Shown here piece after piece: positions 1 through 11,820 of a stretch of DNA of 64,000 bases. Positions within the stretch are counted from its first letter, which is position 1. The number at the start of each line of letters is the position of its first letter. The DNA comes from Taxillus chinensis (Eukaryota; Streptophyta; Magnoliopsida; Santalales; Loranthaceae): the NCBI GenBank assembly GCA_023512835.1, contig CM042090.1:21542148-21606147 (forward strand), given 5' to 3'. The notes under the pieces are model-generated. The model saw nothing but the letters and a program-made list of their open reading frames with translations. It was not told where the DNA came from and ran no database searches. The position numbers and the translations under genes are program-made.

Positions 1-590
1 CGTTTACGTTGTACATTCGAATTTATAAAATAAAGATAGATAATAAATAATAATGTGAACTATAAGACAAAATATTTCACTTATAGTTTTGGCAGTTTGT
101 TGGCTTAAAAAATGTAAAACTTTAAGTATTACTAGAACAGATCAAATTATCGGGATTACTAAATTTTATTATGATGAACATTATTTTATTATTATTTTAT
201 CAAATAATAATAAACCTTTGCTTGAAGTCAAAGGAAAAAATTTGAGGAAGCTTTTATTTCCTCTTTGATTGACTTAAATTTAGGAAACCATTTAAACTTC
301 ATATGGGCCTTCGGATAGTCGATAAGACGAAGATAACATATAGATCAAAGGAGTTAAACAAGGGAGGTCAATAAACAAAGAAGCCATAGAGGGGGGGGGA
401 GGAAAGATCGTAAGACTTTTAGGCAAAGGGAAGGAAGGAACTCAGCTCCATTCTTGTTGGCAGGGGGGGGGGGAAAAAGGGAAAAAAAAAATTTATTGTT
501 TGGGTAGGGGTTTTGTTTTTTTTTGTTGGGGGGGGGTGCGTGTCATTATACAACTATTAATATTATAAATAATTAAATAAATACGAAAAA
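1..590. other. AT-rich intergenic DNA with G-homopolymer patches
   Basis: No coding signal is seen. Short poly-G, poly-A and poly-T runs cluster between about 390 and 540 and look like low-quality consensus rather than natural sequence. The left edge of the window gives no context. Confidence 0.5.
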
Positions 591-591
591 C

Positions 592-1640
592 CTAAATTTC
601 TAAATAGATAATTGCAATTTCCGTTAAAATATTTGGAAGCAATATATTGGGTATCATTTTTCCATTGAATAGATCATCTTTTGGATTGGCAACAATGAAG
701 ATTACAATTATCCTTTTTCTCGATATTAATTGGTAGGGGGTTTTTAAAAAAAAATATAATAAAAAACAAATTAATAAAACCATTTTAAAGCACAAACCCC
801 AGTGCATCTTTTGTTGACTTTTTCCTGACAAAATGTGTTCGACACTTGCGGCACAAGATTATGCCTCTTTAGCTTCAATGGCTCTTTTTATCATCTTTAG
901 AAGGATGTTGAGAGGTGGATAAAAATCAATTATTCCTCACCCATTGATTAGAAATAACATAATCTTCTTTGCCCTTGGTTTTGATGTGGATGGTGGAAGA
1001 AGCGTACCTTATGGGTTATGCTTCATCATTTATCATAATTCCTTTTTGGTGATTTATGATGAATTTTACGCATAATTGTTGGAAGTTCTTTAAGGGTTAA
1101 AAAGTCCGGTAAGAGAATTATTATTACCTTCAAAATAGTAAAGCATTTGTTTTTTATAAACTAACGTTCATAAGCGGAGATATATTCCATCTCACATTAT
1201 TTCCATAGTCCATCGGTTTGAACTCTTATCAAAGAAACTTCTAATGATCTAGACCTGGTTCGGAATATTTCTTATCACATTAGTTTATTACATGAGTCAT
1301 ATTTCACCAAAGATAAAACAATATTGAAATAATATATTTCCCCACATATAGAGAAGGGCTTGTTCAATCTTATTTCATAATGAATGAGTGGACAAGAGCC
1401 CACAAGGAAATCAGAAATTGAAGCATGTCCAAAATAATTTAGGGAATAATGGAAGAAGCCAAGATACGAGGAAGTCATGATTAAAGCTAAACAAGAAATT
1501 TGTTTAACTTTTAATTTAATTTTGTACGACAACTTATGGTATGAGTTCAATGAAGGTTTACTACGTGTTTTTTTATAATCTTTTATAAAGAAACATAATC
1601 TTACTTCTAAGACTTTTAGGTGTTGGCCCTCTCTAGAAAA
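592..1640 (-). pseudogene. Degenerate flank, possibly pararetrovirus 3' part
   Basis: On the minus strand this stretch follows the reverse-transcriptase relic in the sense direction, so it is where RNase H and 3' viral sequence would be expected. Only short open pieces remain (592-831, 1275-1550), with many stops between them, and none shows a motif I can name. The assignment rests on position only. Confidence 0.25.
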
Positions 1641-1821
1641 TCATTAATATAAATTTAAACTATCAAGGAATCGTTCAAAGTTGAGTTTTTTATCCGTTAT
1701 AATATCTAATGCAACTTGGGTATCATTTTTCCATTGAAACTCAAAATTTTGCTCTTTTAAATGGGTAATTTTTTGCATTTTTTAATGTTATGGCCTAAAA
1801 ACAACAAAGGAGGAAAAAAAT

Positions 1822-1889
<68 letters not shown>

Positions 1890-2488
1890 TTGGGGGGGGC
1901 CTCCTACAAACATTAAGTTGAAATATTTTCATTTTCTTAGCAAAAGTAACTAAACCATGATGTGAGAGTTATAATAAAACAATGAAGATGCTTAACATGT
2001 TGGTACTAGAGTGCTTAAAAAATCAGAATATCATCAATATAAATAATGATAAAATGCATTGGAATGATGTGAGGATATATCATTCATAATCAATTTTTTG
2101 GCATTGTTTTTTACGATACAAAGCCAAGTGCATTTGTTAAACTAAACAAGGTCTGACGACTATTACATTCCAGTTGTATCTGTCCAAAAAAAACTTAACG
2201 AAGTGAGCTAGTGGAAACCGTTAATGTAATAGTCATTTTATACTTGTATTCACTATCACCAAAACTCAAACCTTTTCTGGGAATTTTTTCGTTTCAATGT
2301 TGGCCTAAAAAACCAACATTTTAAATTTCAAATTCTTAGTCTCAGGCTGGCTCAGAACAGGGTGTTTTTGGGTTTTTTTTTTAAAACAATTTTTAATATA
2401 ACTTCTTCATTAAGACGCTTTTAGTAAATCTTTCTTGTTTGGAATTGGATATCTTATCCATTGTAAAGCTTTGTTGAGGGGTTTATAG
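1640..2488 (-). pseudogene. Endogenous pararetrovirus reverse transcriptase palm, decayed
   Basis: Continuation of the minus-strand polyprotein relic. The codons at 2030-2041 read as the YIDD catalytic box of a reverse transcriptase, in a hydrophobic context typical of the palm core. The stretch at about 2400-2488 continues the RT core directly after the upstream open frame, but in another frame. Many stops and shifts interrupt it, and a 67-base poly-G run (1822-1888) splits it. A connection or RNase H-like remnant lies near 1690-1745. Seen: the motif and its order relative to the next piece. Known: YIDD is shared by Caulimoviridae and Ty3 elements. Inferred: Caulimoviridae, from the adjoining piece. 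It is not functional as read. Confidence 0.6.
1822..1888. repeat. 67-base poly-G run
   Basis: An uninterrupted G homopolymer inside the pararetrovirus relic, with further short G runs just after it. This length is unusual for plant DNA and is best read as a sequencing or consensus artefact until reads show otherwise. Confidence 0.7.
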
Positions 2489-2866
2489 TTAATAACTAAC
2501 CTGGGAACTCCTTTTTTCTAATTCTGCGTTTTTATTCACATAGAAAGCGGTGCAACTCCAAAGAGATTGGGTTTCTCTAATAAGCTTTTCATGTAAAAGG
2601 TCATTAATTTCTTTTGTATAGTACTCTACTAACTCCTTGCTCATTTGAGCAGGTCGAGCTTTAGTGGGAATCATTTTCTCAGTAAAATCTTTTGAATAAC
2701 ATGCTTCTTGCATTCCCAAAAAGTAGTGGTAAATCACTACATATAAATGAGGTGATTTAAGCTCAATATTTTTAATGATTTTCTCGAATTCATAAGATTG
2801 TAATCTATCCTGAATTTTAATAACTTTATATTCTTGATGAAGAGAGTTAAGATGTAACGTCTTCAA
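2489..2866 (-). pseudogene. Endogenous pararetrovirus polyprotein, start of reverse transcriptase
   Basis: A 125-codon open piece whose second half matches the N-terminal fingers region of Caulimoviridae reverse transcriptase: a KARPAQM-type entry, a helix with KEINDLL, a KLIRET segment and a WSCTAFYVNK strand. In this family the last element leads into the RT core. The frame is lost near 2510, and the core continues in another frame. The first half would be the protease-to-RT linker. Ty3 retrotransposons share the fold, but the WSC-AFYV pattern favours Petuvirus- or Florendovirus-like endogenous caulimovirids. It is an old genomic copy with breaks and no intact gene. Confidence 0.7.
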
Positions 2867-3025
2867 CTAAATTTTTTCCTGAAGGGTTTGAAGTAAAGAG
2901 ACTTTATGAGTTTTACACCATTTAAACATAAGTGAGTGTTTAAGATGTAACGTCGAGTTGAATTGATCCTGCTTGGGGATGCATGGATCCAATTTGGATT
3001 ATCTTTAAAAGTTTTAATGAAAGCT

Positions 3026-3439
3026 TTAACTTCTTGGTGTAATTCTGCAAGAGTTAGGGTTCAAGTAGAACTTTCTATTGCGGACCTCTTTGAAAGTATA
3101 AGGTTCAATTGTCTCATTCTTTCTACGATAATGTTTGATTTTAGAGTCCCTAGATTCTTGGATCTGAATATTAAGATAATTTTGAATTTCTCTCTCTCTC
3201 TCCTTGGGATTTGCTATTTTATGTATCAGATCTAGAATATAATTATGGGAAGCAGAGAGAACATTTATTTGTAATCCATTTAGAGTTTGGATTACTTTTA
3301 TATTTTTGGAATTATCTTTTCCTGTTGAACAACTGCATTGTTGAGGAGAGCAATGTTCATTGACGAAAGAAGAAGAATCTTCTTCTAAGGAAAAATAATC
3401 ATTTTTATCAAAAGAACTCTCATATTTAAATACATTCAC
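3026..3439 (-). pseudogene. Pararetrovirus polyprotein linker region, upstream of protease/RT
   Basis: A 137-codon open piece on the same strand and just 5' of the RT piece, as expected for one polyprotein. It is rich in Asn, Ser, Lys and Glu, has a short Cys patch (QQCSCSTGK) and a helical stretch with KEREREIQNY. Such charged, low-conservation linkers lie between the coat or movement part and the protease in caulimovirid polyproteins. No protease D(T/S)G motif was seen. Family membership is inferred from position and composition, not from a diagnostic motif. Confidence 0.45.
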
Positions 3440-3700
3440 TCACCCCCTTGAATTTTGTGCTCCTGGAGAAGCAAATTGGACACTAAATTCCTAAGTTCAT
3501 GTCGTTTAGTCAACCTTTGGGATTTGAGCTGGTGATGGGCTTTAGATCATTGCAGAGGGAAAGGCCTTCAACAATACATTCACCGAAGATATCATCATAG
3601 TTATACTGGTCAAGAGGGAGTTGACCGTTATGACGGCCTTCAAATAATGTGGAATGTCCGCAAATGGAACTGTCAAAAAGACATCATGTTTAATAAAGAG
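3440..3700. other. Intergenic, no gene seen
   Basis: Mixed-composition DNA between the pararetrovirus relic and the first R-type repeat. No open frame or recognisable element. Confidence 0.4.
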
Positions 3701-3935
3701 GTATCCGCCAAAAAATCACGATAATGTTTTTACAAGCTAATTTGTGGCAAACGCCATTCAATAACATATGAAGCAAAAGGTTTGGTTCAACGGTGATAAT
3801 TATCACCTTAAACTAAAAAAAAATAATAGATAGGTGTCTAACTCGCAAACATTAACATTGACGTGGTCGCAATGATTGTCGACCTTATCTTCTCCCAAAA
3901 CCTAACTCCATTGGCATCGGACATTAGCGTCTGTT
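3700..3935. repeat. R repeat, copy R0 (diverged)
   Basis: Diverged copy of the sequence lying upstream of the FLOE gene (48180-48370). Shared landmarks in the same order: TTTTTACAAGCTA, GGTTGGTTCAACGG (here GTTTGGTTCAACGG), a GACGTGGTCG segment, CCTTATCTTCTCCC and a following CTAACTCCA. It is followed by an AATTG-rich array, as copy R2 at 32.4 kb is. Confidence 0.65.
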
Positions 3936-4139
3936 TTTTCCCAGAGTATATCCATAGGATTAGGCATGAAGAACTGTTTTAGAAGTATGTATTATTGTTA
4001 GGAATTATATATTTTTTATTATTTATTAATTAATTTTATCCAATTTTGGGGAACTGAAATTAATTTGTTTGAAGTCCTGAAACTGAATTATTTTGGTTTT
4101 TTTACATGTAATTGATTGTGAAAACAATAAACGTTTTAT

Positions 4140-4770
4140 TTAATTAAGTGATACTTTTAATTAAATAATTGAAATGTAATATTTTTGAATTGAAATTGAA
4201 ATTGGAATGAAATTAAAATGAAATTGGATTGATTTTTTTTCAAATGAAATTGAATTGAATTGAAGTAGAAATTGAAATCTATTCGGATTTTTTTTTGAAT
4301 TCAAATTGAAATTGAATTTTTTTTTGAAATTATTTTTTTAATTGAACTAAAATTGATTTGGTTTTTTATTGAATTGAATTTAAATTTGTTTGAAGTTGAA
4401 ATTGAATTATTTTGTTGGTTTTTTGACATTGAAATGATTTTTGAAACTATTGAATATATCAAAACTTTTAAATATTAATTGAAATGATTCAAATTCAAAT
4501 AATGAAATTTTTTATAAAAATTATTATCATATATTTTTATATTGAAATTGAATTAAACATTTTTTTGGGTTAGAAATTGATTTAATATAAAATTGAAGAA
4601 TTGAATATAATGATTTGTAAGGTTGAAAGTGAAATTGATTTGAATATGAGTGTAATTGATTTTTCAAAATTGAATTGTGTGACAATTTTTTTTTTGAATT
4701 GAAATTGAATAATAGATTTTGTACTTATTTGAATATAAATATGTAAATTTTGAAATTGAATTTTTTAATT
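4140..4770. repeat. AATTG-rich degenerate array, copy 1
   Basis: Long run of GAATTGAAATTG-like units with poly-T spacers. It starts with AATTAAATAATTGAAATGTAAT, a lead-in seen in all four arrays (14.6, 33.07 and 37.08 kb). The DNA on both sides also matches the 33-kb copy, so the array moved as part of a larger duplicated block. Confidence 0.7.
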
Positions 4771-5590
4771 TTTATTGATAGTTTTAATTACGTTAAGTGA
4801 ATATAAGTTAGACAAACACGGATTTTTGAACTATTATATTGTTTATAACATAAGTAATATGATAATCATGATATGTAATTATTATTATTGGGTAATACTA
4901 TCACTCATATTATCACTTATTATTGATGATAATTATATTACTTATATTATCTCTAACAACTAATGTTAAAAGGTTTGTTGATAACTATTATATATATCAT
5001 AAATGAGTAAATTTAATATTAGTAACAAAAATATTACCACTAATAATAATAATGAGTAAATTTTTTAGTTTTAAAAATAATATTACGTCACACTTATAGT
5101 TATATAGTACGTTCTGTATTTAAATAAAGTTATCAACATTTATTAAAAGCTACTTGATAATACATGTCACTATTTAATATATTTAAATACAAATATATAA
5201 AAAATTTTAGTAATTATATAGCTATAATTTAGTAATGAACTAATATATATCTACAAACCATTAATTTTGAATATAATTAGATTTATATTTTATGTCAAAA
5301 TATTAATAATACATTTAGTGTCTTATTGTAATATAAATGTGTATATGTTGGGAAGATATTCATTTTTATTATTATTATCATTATTTACCTCTCTTATTCA
5401 CGGTTTTCATAATATTAATTTTTATTTGATATGAAATTATAAAAAAAAAATTATTAAATAAAATAATTTATTTAAAAATATCATTTTAATGATATAAAGG
5501 GTGATTTAGGAAATCTATTTTGATGTATATTTATATAGGAAAGTTAAATTTAGGAAAACTTTGTGGGAAGCTATTGTTAGTGCTCTTATA
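4770..5590. other. AT-rich DNA shared with 33.79-34.44 kb
   Basis: After the array, the segment with AATTACGTTAAG, TTAGACAAACACG and TTTATAACATAAGTAATATG has a close relative at 33790-34440. No gene seen. The short open frame at 4775-4963 is AT-rich and not supported. Confidence 0.5.
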
Positions 5591-5591
5591 T

Positions 5592-5640
5592 AGAGATGGC
5601 AATGGGGCGGGGCAGGTTGGGTTTTGGGTTGAAGCACCTT
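5592..5640 (+). mobile_element. hAT-type miniature element end, truncated
   Basis: GAGATGGCAATGGGGCGGGG resembles the terminal inverted repeat and GC-rich subterminal part of the complete miniature element at 35305-35550. No matching right end is found nearby, so this is only a fragment. Confidence 0.4.
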
Positions 5641-5933
5641 ATGCACCTATTGACAATTCCGGATTAGTGAGTGAGCATCCTCTTAGGGAGATAGATGACA
5701 TTAAGGAAGACGAGCATAGTATTTTTTTCTTGGTTCTCGTTGTGTTTTGATTTATTTTGTAGGGCCAAGACTGATATCATTGATGGTCAGTTGCCCCGGA
5801 GTACACTATTGGTTGATGGCATCATTGGAGTTGACCATTTTCATAAGGCCATTGTGGAGGGAGATGTCCCCGAACAGGTAATTATTGCAGACTCTCAATT
5901 GTATGTCCGAGAGCCTGGACAGGTAAGTCATGG
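5640..5933 (+). pseudogene. Unrecognised gene fragment, two exon-like pieces
   Basis: Two stretches look protein-like. Piece one (about 5640-5715) reads with an acidic tail including REIDDIKEDE. Piece two (about 5761-5921) is preceded by TTTTGTAG and followed by CAGGTAAGT, ideal acceptor and donor sites, and reads with LLVDGIIGVDHF and VREPGQ. The phases of the two pieces do not join simply. I do not recognise the family. Only AT-rich sequence follows, so this is probably a captured or leftover fragment of a larger gene. Confidence 0.35.
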
Positions 5934-6902
5934 GATAACTATCCATTTTTGCTCTAATTCCGAGGAGGTAAAAATTATTAAATATTATAAACCATCCTCC
6001 CACTCCCTATGTAATTTTTTCTATTTTTTTTTTTTTTTTTCTTTTTCTATTTATAGTTGTAGTTTGCAATTTTCTTTTTCTTGCTTGTGTGTAGTTCCTA
6101 ACTTGCAGGGACTAAGTTTGTGGGACATTTTTTTGCAGTCTTGTGAGCGAATTAAAGGGTATATAGGGGTAGTATCATTAATTCCACACCTGGTATGATC
6201 TCTCTTACTCACTCGATAAAGGTGGTACTTGTTTTTCTTTTTTTATTTATGACTTACTTTAAAAATTTTATTTTGTGTTTAAAAAGTTGCTCTCTCTTTC
6301 TCTTTCTCACTTCTTCTCCATTTAGTCCGGTACTCTTCTTCTTACTTTTCTCATTTTTGGCATGGGAATCATGCCTTGGTTTAAGTGTGAAAGAGTAAAA
6401 AGTGTTGCACACTTTGTATTTTTTTTGTTTTGTTTGATTTCGTGTTTTTATATTCTTTGTCCATATTGCATGAATGAGTGATTGCATGAATGCTTGCTTG
6501 ACTTTGGAGATAGCATATGATTTATGATAGAAGCACATATACCAGTTAAAGTATATTGTGTGTATTGGTAATAATGCCTTATACTCTTTACATTATTTTT
6601 TTTATGCTTGGAATGATATCATTATATGCATGAGCCAACACTTGGGTTCGTACTAGATTTTTTAAGTTTAAATGCAAAAGCTTGCTTAATCTTTAGAGTT
6701 GTGTGATTGAGAGAAACAGTTTATACACTATAATTTTTCTTTTATTAGTGATTTTATCTCTTGGTTGATGAGCTTGGGAAAGTGCATGTCTAACCCACTT
6801 ATGGTGATTGGCTTGTGCTAGCTAAGATAGGCTAGAGTCACATGTTACGGTGATGTGGGTAGCATAGTTGATGCTCTTTAGTATTGGCTCTACTTCAAAA
6901 TT

Positions 6903-6941
<39 letters not shown>

Positions 6942-7980
6942 AGAAAGAATAGTGGCAATTGTTGTAAATGGGGTTTTATCATTTTTTTAGGATAATTTCT
7001 TATCTCTATCAAATAATTATTGTACACCCCATATTGTTGTGCCACTTTTATTTTGTGTTTGATGAAATTGAGAGTTTCCGAGTTTACGACTTTTAGGTTG
7101 AGCATCATTTGGGTAACTCACCTCTCACGGTGACATGTGGCAAAGGCTATGGTTTGTGGTAAGACTGGATGTATCACCATAAGAAAGGACTGCTTGTACT
7201 TACTTAAGGTCCTGAAAACCCTTAGAGGTATTGAGAGTGAGTGGTGTGAGACTTATACTTTAGTGAGGTTGCTTTGTTTTCATTGTAAGGACTCTATAGA
7301 TTTGCTTGTTATGTTTTTTTAGCTTATTTAATTTGGTTGTTCCTTAGTATTGGTTAAGATTGTATATAATTGTTGGATTAAGTATAAAAAGGCAATGTAA
7401 AGTATTTTGGGTTGTACTACCAATCATGCAATATACTTTCATATGTTATATGTGTTTTCGTTTTATCATTATCTTACTTGTGTTTTTTTTTTTTCACTTG
7501 TTTGATTGAGTGTTTATATTCTCCTTTTACGTTATTTTGGGTATATTTTTATACTCTTTGTTTCATTTATTGTCCGATTGAGTTACATTATTTATTTTTA
7601 TGCCCTAACCTGAAAAAAGAGATTTGTTTTAGTTCTTGTGATATTTTTTCTATATTTTGATATTAATTCAAGAATTAAGAAAAAATTTATTAGATCATTG
7701 GAATGAAGATAGAATCCCAAAAACAAGAAATTTTTTTAAACTATGAGCAATTTAAAACTAGTTGAGTGAAGGACTCTTCACCCCACTATGTCGGGTGAAG
7801 CCCGACTAGCATATTTTTTTATTTCAAATGAAATCTCAACTTCATCCGCTTTTTATCAATTGAATTTATTTCTACTTTAAAAATATTTTTTTATCTTTCA
7901 CACTTCTAGTCTTGTTGATTAGGCGAATATAAGCAAGGACATCATTTGGCGTGCAAGGGGTTCAATTATTGTAAAAATTA
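5934..7980. other. AT-rich intergenic or transposon-derived DNA
   Basis: No supported gene. It contains poly-T runs, a 37-base poly-A run (6904-6940) and flanking text with repeated ACGGTGA phrases that suggests a retroelement remnant I cannot classify. The open frames here are short and T-rich or A-rich. Confidence 0.35.
6904..6940. repeat. 37-base poly-A run
   Basis: Pure A tract. It could be the tail of a retroposed sequence on the plus strand or a consensus error. No target-site duplication was recognised. Confidence 0.5.
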
Positions 7981-9104
7981 TGAAAGTATATGTCTTTGAA
8001 AGTATGTCTTGTAGATTAGGCAAATATAAGCAAGGACATCATATGGCGTCCATGGGGTTCGATTTCGGGTCTGATGATATTCTTTGCTCGTACAAGGACT
8101 ATGGCGCGCAGGGTGGCTCTAATGGTGGCCCCTCCGATCCAGCAATCGAAGTGAGCCCTGTCAAGGTACTATTCTTTTCCTTTGTTTTGGGATTCACATG
8201 GGTTTTGTGTGATTTTAGGTTGGGATAAAGATATGTTTTTGATTGTAGGTGTTTATGTGATCGCGTATGCGTTTGCTTCGCATTTTTGGCTTTTGCACAC
8301 TGTTGATGCGACCCAAGTAGTGTGATTTTGGGGATTATAACTTTGATTGACGAACCTTATCGTTTTTGCGGTGAGTTAAAAGCTCTGTGCATTAAGTCAT
8401 GAATGATAGCTTATAGTTTGATTAATCAAACTATGTTAGATCATACCGATTGGAGTGTGAGAGCATGAATGATAGCTTTTTATCTAAAGATGGAAACTAT
8501 TTGTTCAATATTCATTATACTTTTTAGATTGCCTGCTCTTTTCTCTATGTAAATATTTAGCTTTGTATTTAATAAGTCAGTGCTGGAACTCTTGTGAGAA
8601 AGGAATGGCAGATTAATTGACGGGGAAGCTGTTGTATCATAGAATTCATGCGACAAACATAAAAGTTGTATATTTGGTGTGATTGTGATAGCCGTGAATT
8701 ACAGCGAGGAATGGGAAAATGTTGTTGGTTGGGACATTAACAATATTGTATTTCAATGATGCTCCCTTTACCGTGTTTTCCTTTGATTGTAAATAGAAAT
8801 GTAGTGTTCTCCAAAATACAACCCTATGAATACTTTTCAAGTACTTTAAAATTGAATACTTTCTGTAAGCTGAATGTGTTCATTTTTTGTTCAGCCGGAT
8901 TTTCATAAAAGCAGAATGGATAGACTTCTGTGTTCCCTACTATTTCCCATAGCCCACAAGGGCTGATTCTTCGTGTCTCCTGAACTATTTCGCTAGCCCA
9001 GAAAATTGGAGAAATTCGACGATTTTCTATCAGGGATGTGATGGTTAAGTCTTAGGAGTCAGTACTGCCTTATTATTTGCCTGGTTAAAACTACAATTAC
9101 CTTT

Positions 9105-9215
9105 CCCCCTTTTTTTTTCTTTTTATATTTTTTTTTTTTTTTTTTTTGGGGGGGTGGGGGGTTTGGGGTTTTTTTGGGGGGTTTTGTACCTTTTTAAAAT
9201 TTGTTATATTTTAAA
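9105..9215. repeat. T/G homopolymer block, probable assembly artefact
   Basis: Nearly pure T then G runs joining the broken exon 2 to exon 3 of the FLOE pseudogene. It sits exactly where the scrambled order begins, so the join itself may be an assembly product. Confidence 0.6.
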
Positions 9216-10984
9216 ATCCGTCTGCCCAGACTAATCAGGGTCAGTACTTCTCGTCTGATACTCAATAACGGGCACCAGGGTTTCCTGTTATCGCCCAAAT
9301 GGACACCACAGGCACAATCCCAAGTCAGTCCAGCACCGCCAGTTCATCCCCACCCACAGTATCAACAACAGTGGTCCCAACAAACACCCCAACAGGTGCA
9401 AGCATCGCAGCAGCCATCTGTGCAACAACCCCAGATGAGACCCCCCATCATCAACCACTACCTTCGACAAGTCCACCCCAAAATTCATCCCTTTCTGAGA
9501 CACTCCCGAATAGCATGCCCATGCAAGTACCATTTTCAGGAATTCCTCAACCAGGAGCAAACCGAATTGAAATGATGTCTTATGGCTTTGGTGTACCTGG
9601 AATACCTGTTCAGCAGTCGCAGCCACAGTCACAGCCACCACAGCATGTTAAGGGAGCATTTGGAAGCCAGCCAGGTGATGGCTATCCTGTTCCTTCACAC
9701 CCTGCTGGAAATGCCAATGCCTACATGGTTTATGATTCTGAAGGGCCAAGAGAACATCATCACGCATCAGTCTCCCTTTCCGCCCGGAAGCTATCCTCCA
9801 TCAAGTTCAAATCTTAGGATCCGCAACTCAAGCCCACCTCATTTCCTTCGTAACAACCCCTACAGTGAGCTGGTTGAAAAATTGGTCAGCATGGGTTACA
9901 GGGGCGAGCATGTTGTTAATGTGATCCAGAGGATGGAGGAGAATGGTCAGCCTGTGGATTTCAATTCTGTGCTTGACAGGTTGAACGGGCACTCTTCTTC
10001 TGGGGGACAGAGGGGTGGATGGTGAAAGTAGGTGATTCCAAACTGGCTCATCAGCTCATGTTCTGACTCATCATCCAATAAGGCAGCGATAGCTTCCACG
10101 CCATTACGGTATGGTAAATATGGATCCAGTGACGCAGAAGTTATTATTATATCTGCCATCTGATCCGCTGGCTTTGTTATTCTGTCTGTTAATAGAACCC
10201 CCATTTCAGCCTATAATGGTATGAAGATGTTAAATGAAAGTCGTGTTTCTTGAATGTGCATCCTCTATGGAGACATTAAAAATCATTTAGTCTGAGAGCC
10301 ATTTCATTATTTAGCCTATAGGCGTGCACATCAATTAAATAGTTGTACTATTTGTTGGAACTGTATACTTGGGATACAGATATGAACACCAATTAAGCTC
10401 ATTTTTCCATTTTTGTAATGAAGTCAATTCCTTTCATTTTATCTTATACTATATTTTTTTTGTCCTTTTCAAGTACTTTAAAATGGAATAACTTTCTTTG
10501 TATGCTGAATGTGTTCATTTTTTGTTCAGCCGGATTGTCATAAAAGCAGAATGGCTAGATCTTCTGTGTTCCCTACTATTTCCCATAGCCCACAAGAGGA
10601 TTCCTTTCATCAAGGATGTGATGGTTACTGTTGAAAAGACAATGAAAAAATATGCTGACAATCTGATGCGTTTCCTTGAGGGACTCAGTTCACGGATGTC
10701 TCAGCTGGAATTATATTGCTACAATGTTGATAAATCCAGTGGAGAAATGCGATCGGATTTGATTCGTGATCATGGGGAAGTTGATGTGAAGCTTAAGTCT
10801 CTTGAGAAGCACGTCCAGGAAGTGAGTTACAAGTAAATACTGCCTTGTTTTTCATCTTGGTTTCTAATAATCTACAACTGAATTTATTGTTCTATGTACA
10901 ACTTGTACCTCCTCTGTACTTTCATGTTATTGGTTATATGAGGCATTGGAGCTTTATGGCTGTTCTTGAGGGAATATCCTACCC

Positions 10985-11036
10985 TTTTAATTTAATAAAA
11001 ATAATAAAAAAAAATATAATATTTATATATTTTATT

Positions 11037-11079
<43 letters not shown>

Positions 11080-11120
11080 AATATTTATTTTATTAAATTA
11101 AAAAAATTAATAAATAAAAT

Positions 11121-11169
<49 letters not shown>

Positions 11170-11266
11170 TTTTGGGGGGTTTTATTAAAAAAAAAAAAAA
11201 AAAAAAAAAAATATTTTTTTTTTTTTTTTTTTTATTTTTTTTTTTTTGGGAAAAAAAAAATAAAAT

Positions 11267-11310
<44 letters not shown>

Positions 11311-11420
11311 GGGTGGGGTTTGGGGGGGTGAAAAAATTTTATTTTTGTAATAATAAAATTTTTTTTTTTTTTTTTTTATATTTTTTTTTTTTTTTTAAAA
11401 AAAAATTTTTTTTTTTTTTG
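10985..11420. repeat. Homopolymer block replacing FLOE intron 2
   Basis: About 435 bases of almost pure T, A and G runs. Both flanks match intron 2 of the intact gene (up to about 50985 and from about 51441), where the equivalent segment is normal DNA of about 455 bases. Similar length with lost complexity points to bad consensus rather than an insertion. Confidence 0.75.
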
Positions 11421-11585
11421 CTTTTCCAATATTCTGAATTATTAGACTCGCTTCGCTCTTTAATGCGTGATTGCAGGTTCACTGGTCAGTACAGATTTTG
11501 AGGGACAAACGGGAACTTGCCGAGGCTCAGAAGGAACTAGCCAAGATCCTTCTCGCACAGAAAGAATCCTCTTCTGCAAGCCATT

Positions 11586-11820
11586 ACAAAATTTCTCAGT
11601 GATATTATCTGAAGAGAATGCCAACAAATATCTCAGCGATATGAATAAGGGTCCAATATTACGTGGTAATAAAGAGTATGTATTATGTAATGCACGAATT
11701 ATCAAAAAATTTCTCTTTTGGGCGATGCTTTCAAAAGAGTATTTAACAACCCTAACAACGGGCAAATATGTAAAAATGACCCTCATGTGTAGCAATGCTA
11801 TTACTACTGTGCAATTGAGC
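11586..11820. other. Unplaced sequence after FLOE pseudogene breakpoint
   Basis: Homology to FLOE exon 3 ends after GCAAGCCATT. The next 235 bases have no match elsewhere in the window that I can see and remain open on both strands by chance. R-type sequence starts near 11820. Confidence 0.35.

Larger units (their letters stand above)
8043..11585 (+). pseudogene. Scrambled FLOE-family (DUF1421) pseudogene
   Basis: Damaged relative of the gene at 48615. Pieces in order: exon 1 (8043-8165, 41 codons, open, lacking the N-terminal SSGRPSSASK part); a broken exon 2 (8895-9050, lost base and about 85 inserted bases); an artefact-like T/G block; the 3' two thirds of exon 3 plus 3' flank (about 9225-10330, with a small insertion near 9270 and an extra C near 9440 that shift frame); a jump back to the end of intron 1; a second exon 2 (10530-10821, one extra A near 10613); a corrupted intron 2; and the first 109 bases of exon 3 (11477-11585), where homology stops. 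Exon order 1-2-3-2-3 and several shifts rule out a normal product. The open stretches reflect recent duplication. Confidence 0.8.

Noticed and set aside
2963..3235. Plus-strand frame across the pararetrovirus relic
   Set aside because: Shadow of the minus-strand polyprotein piece.
11041..11420. T-rich frames read as poly-Phe proteins
   Set aside because: Homopolymer text with no coding value.
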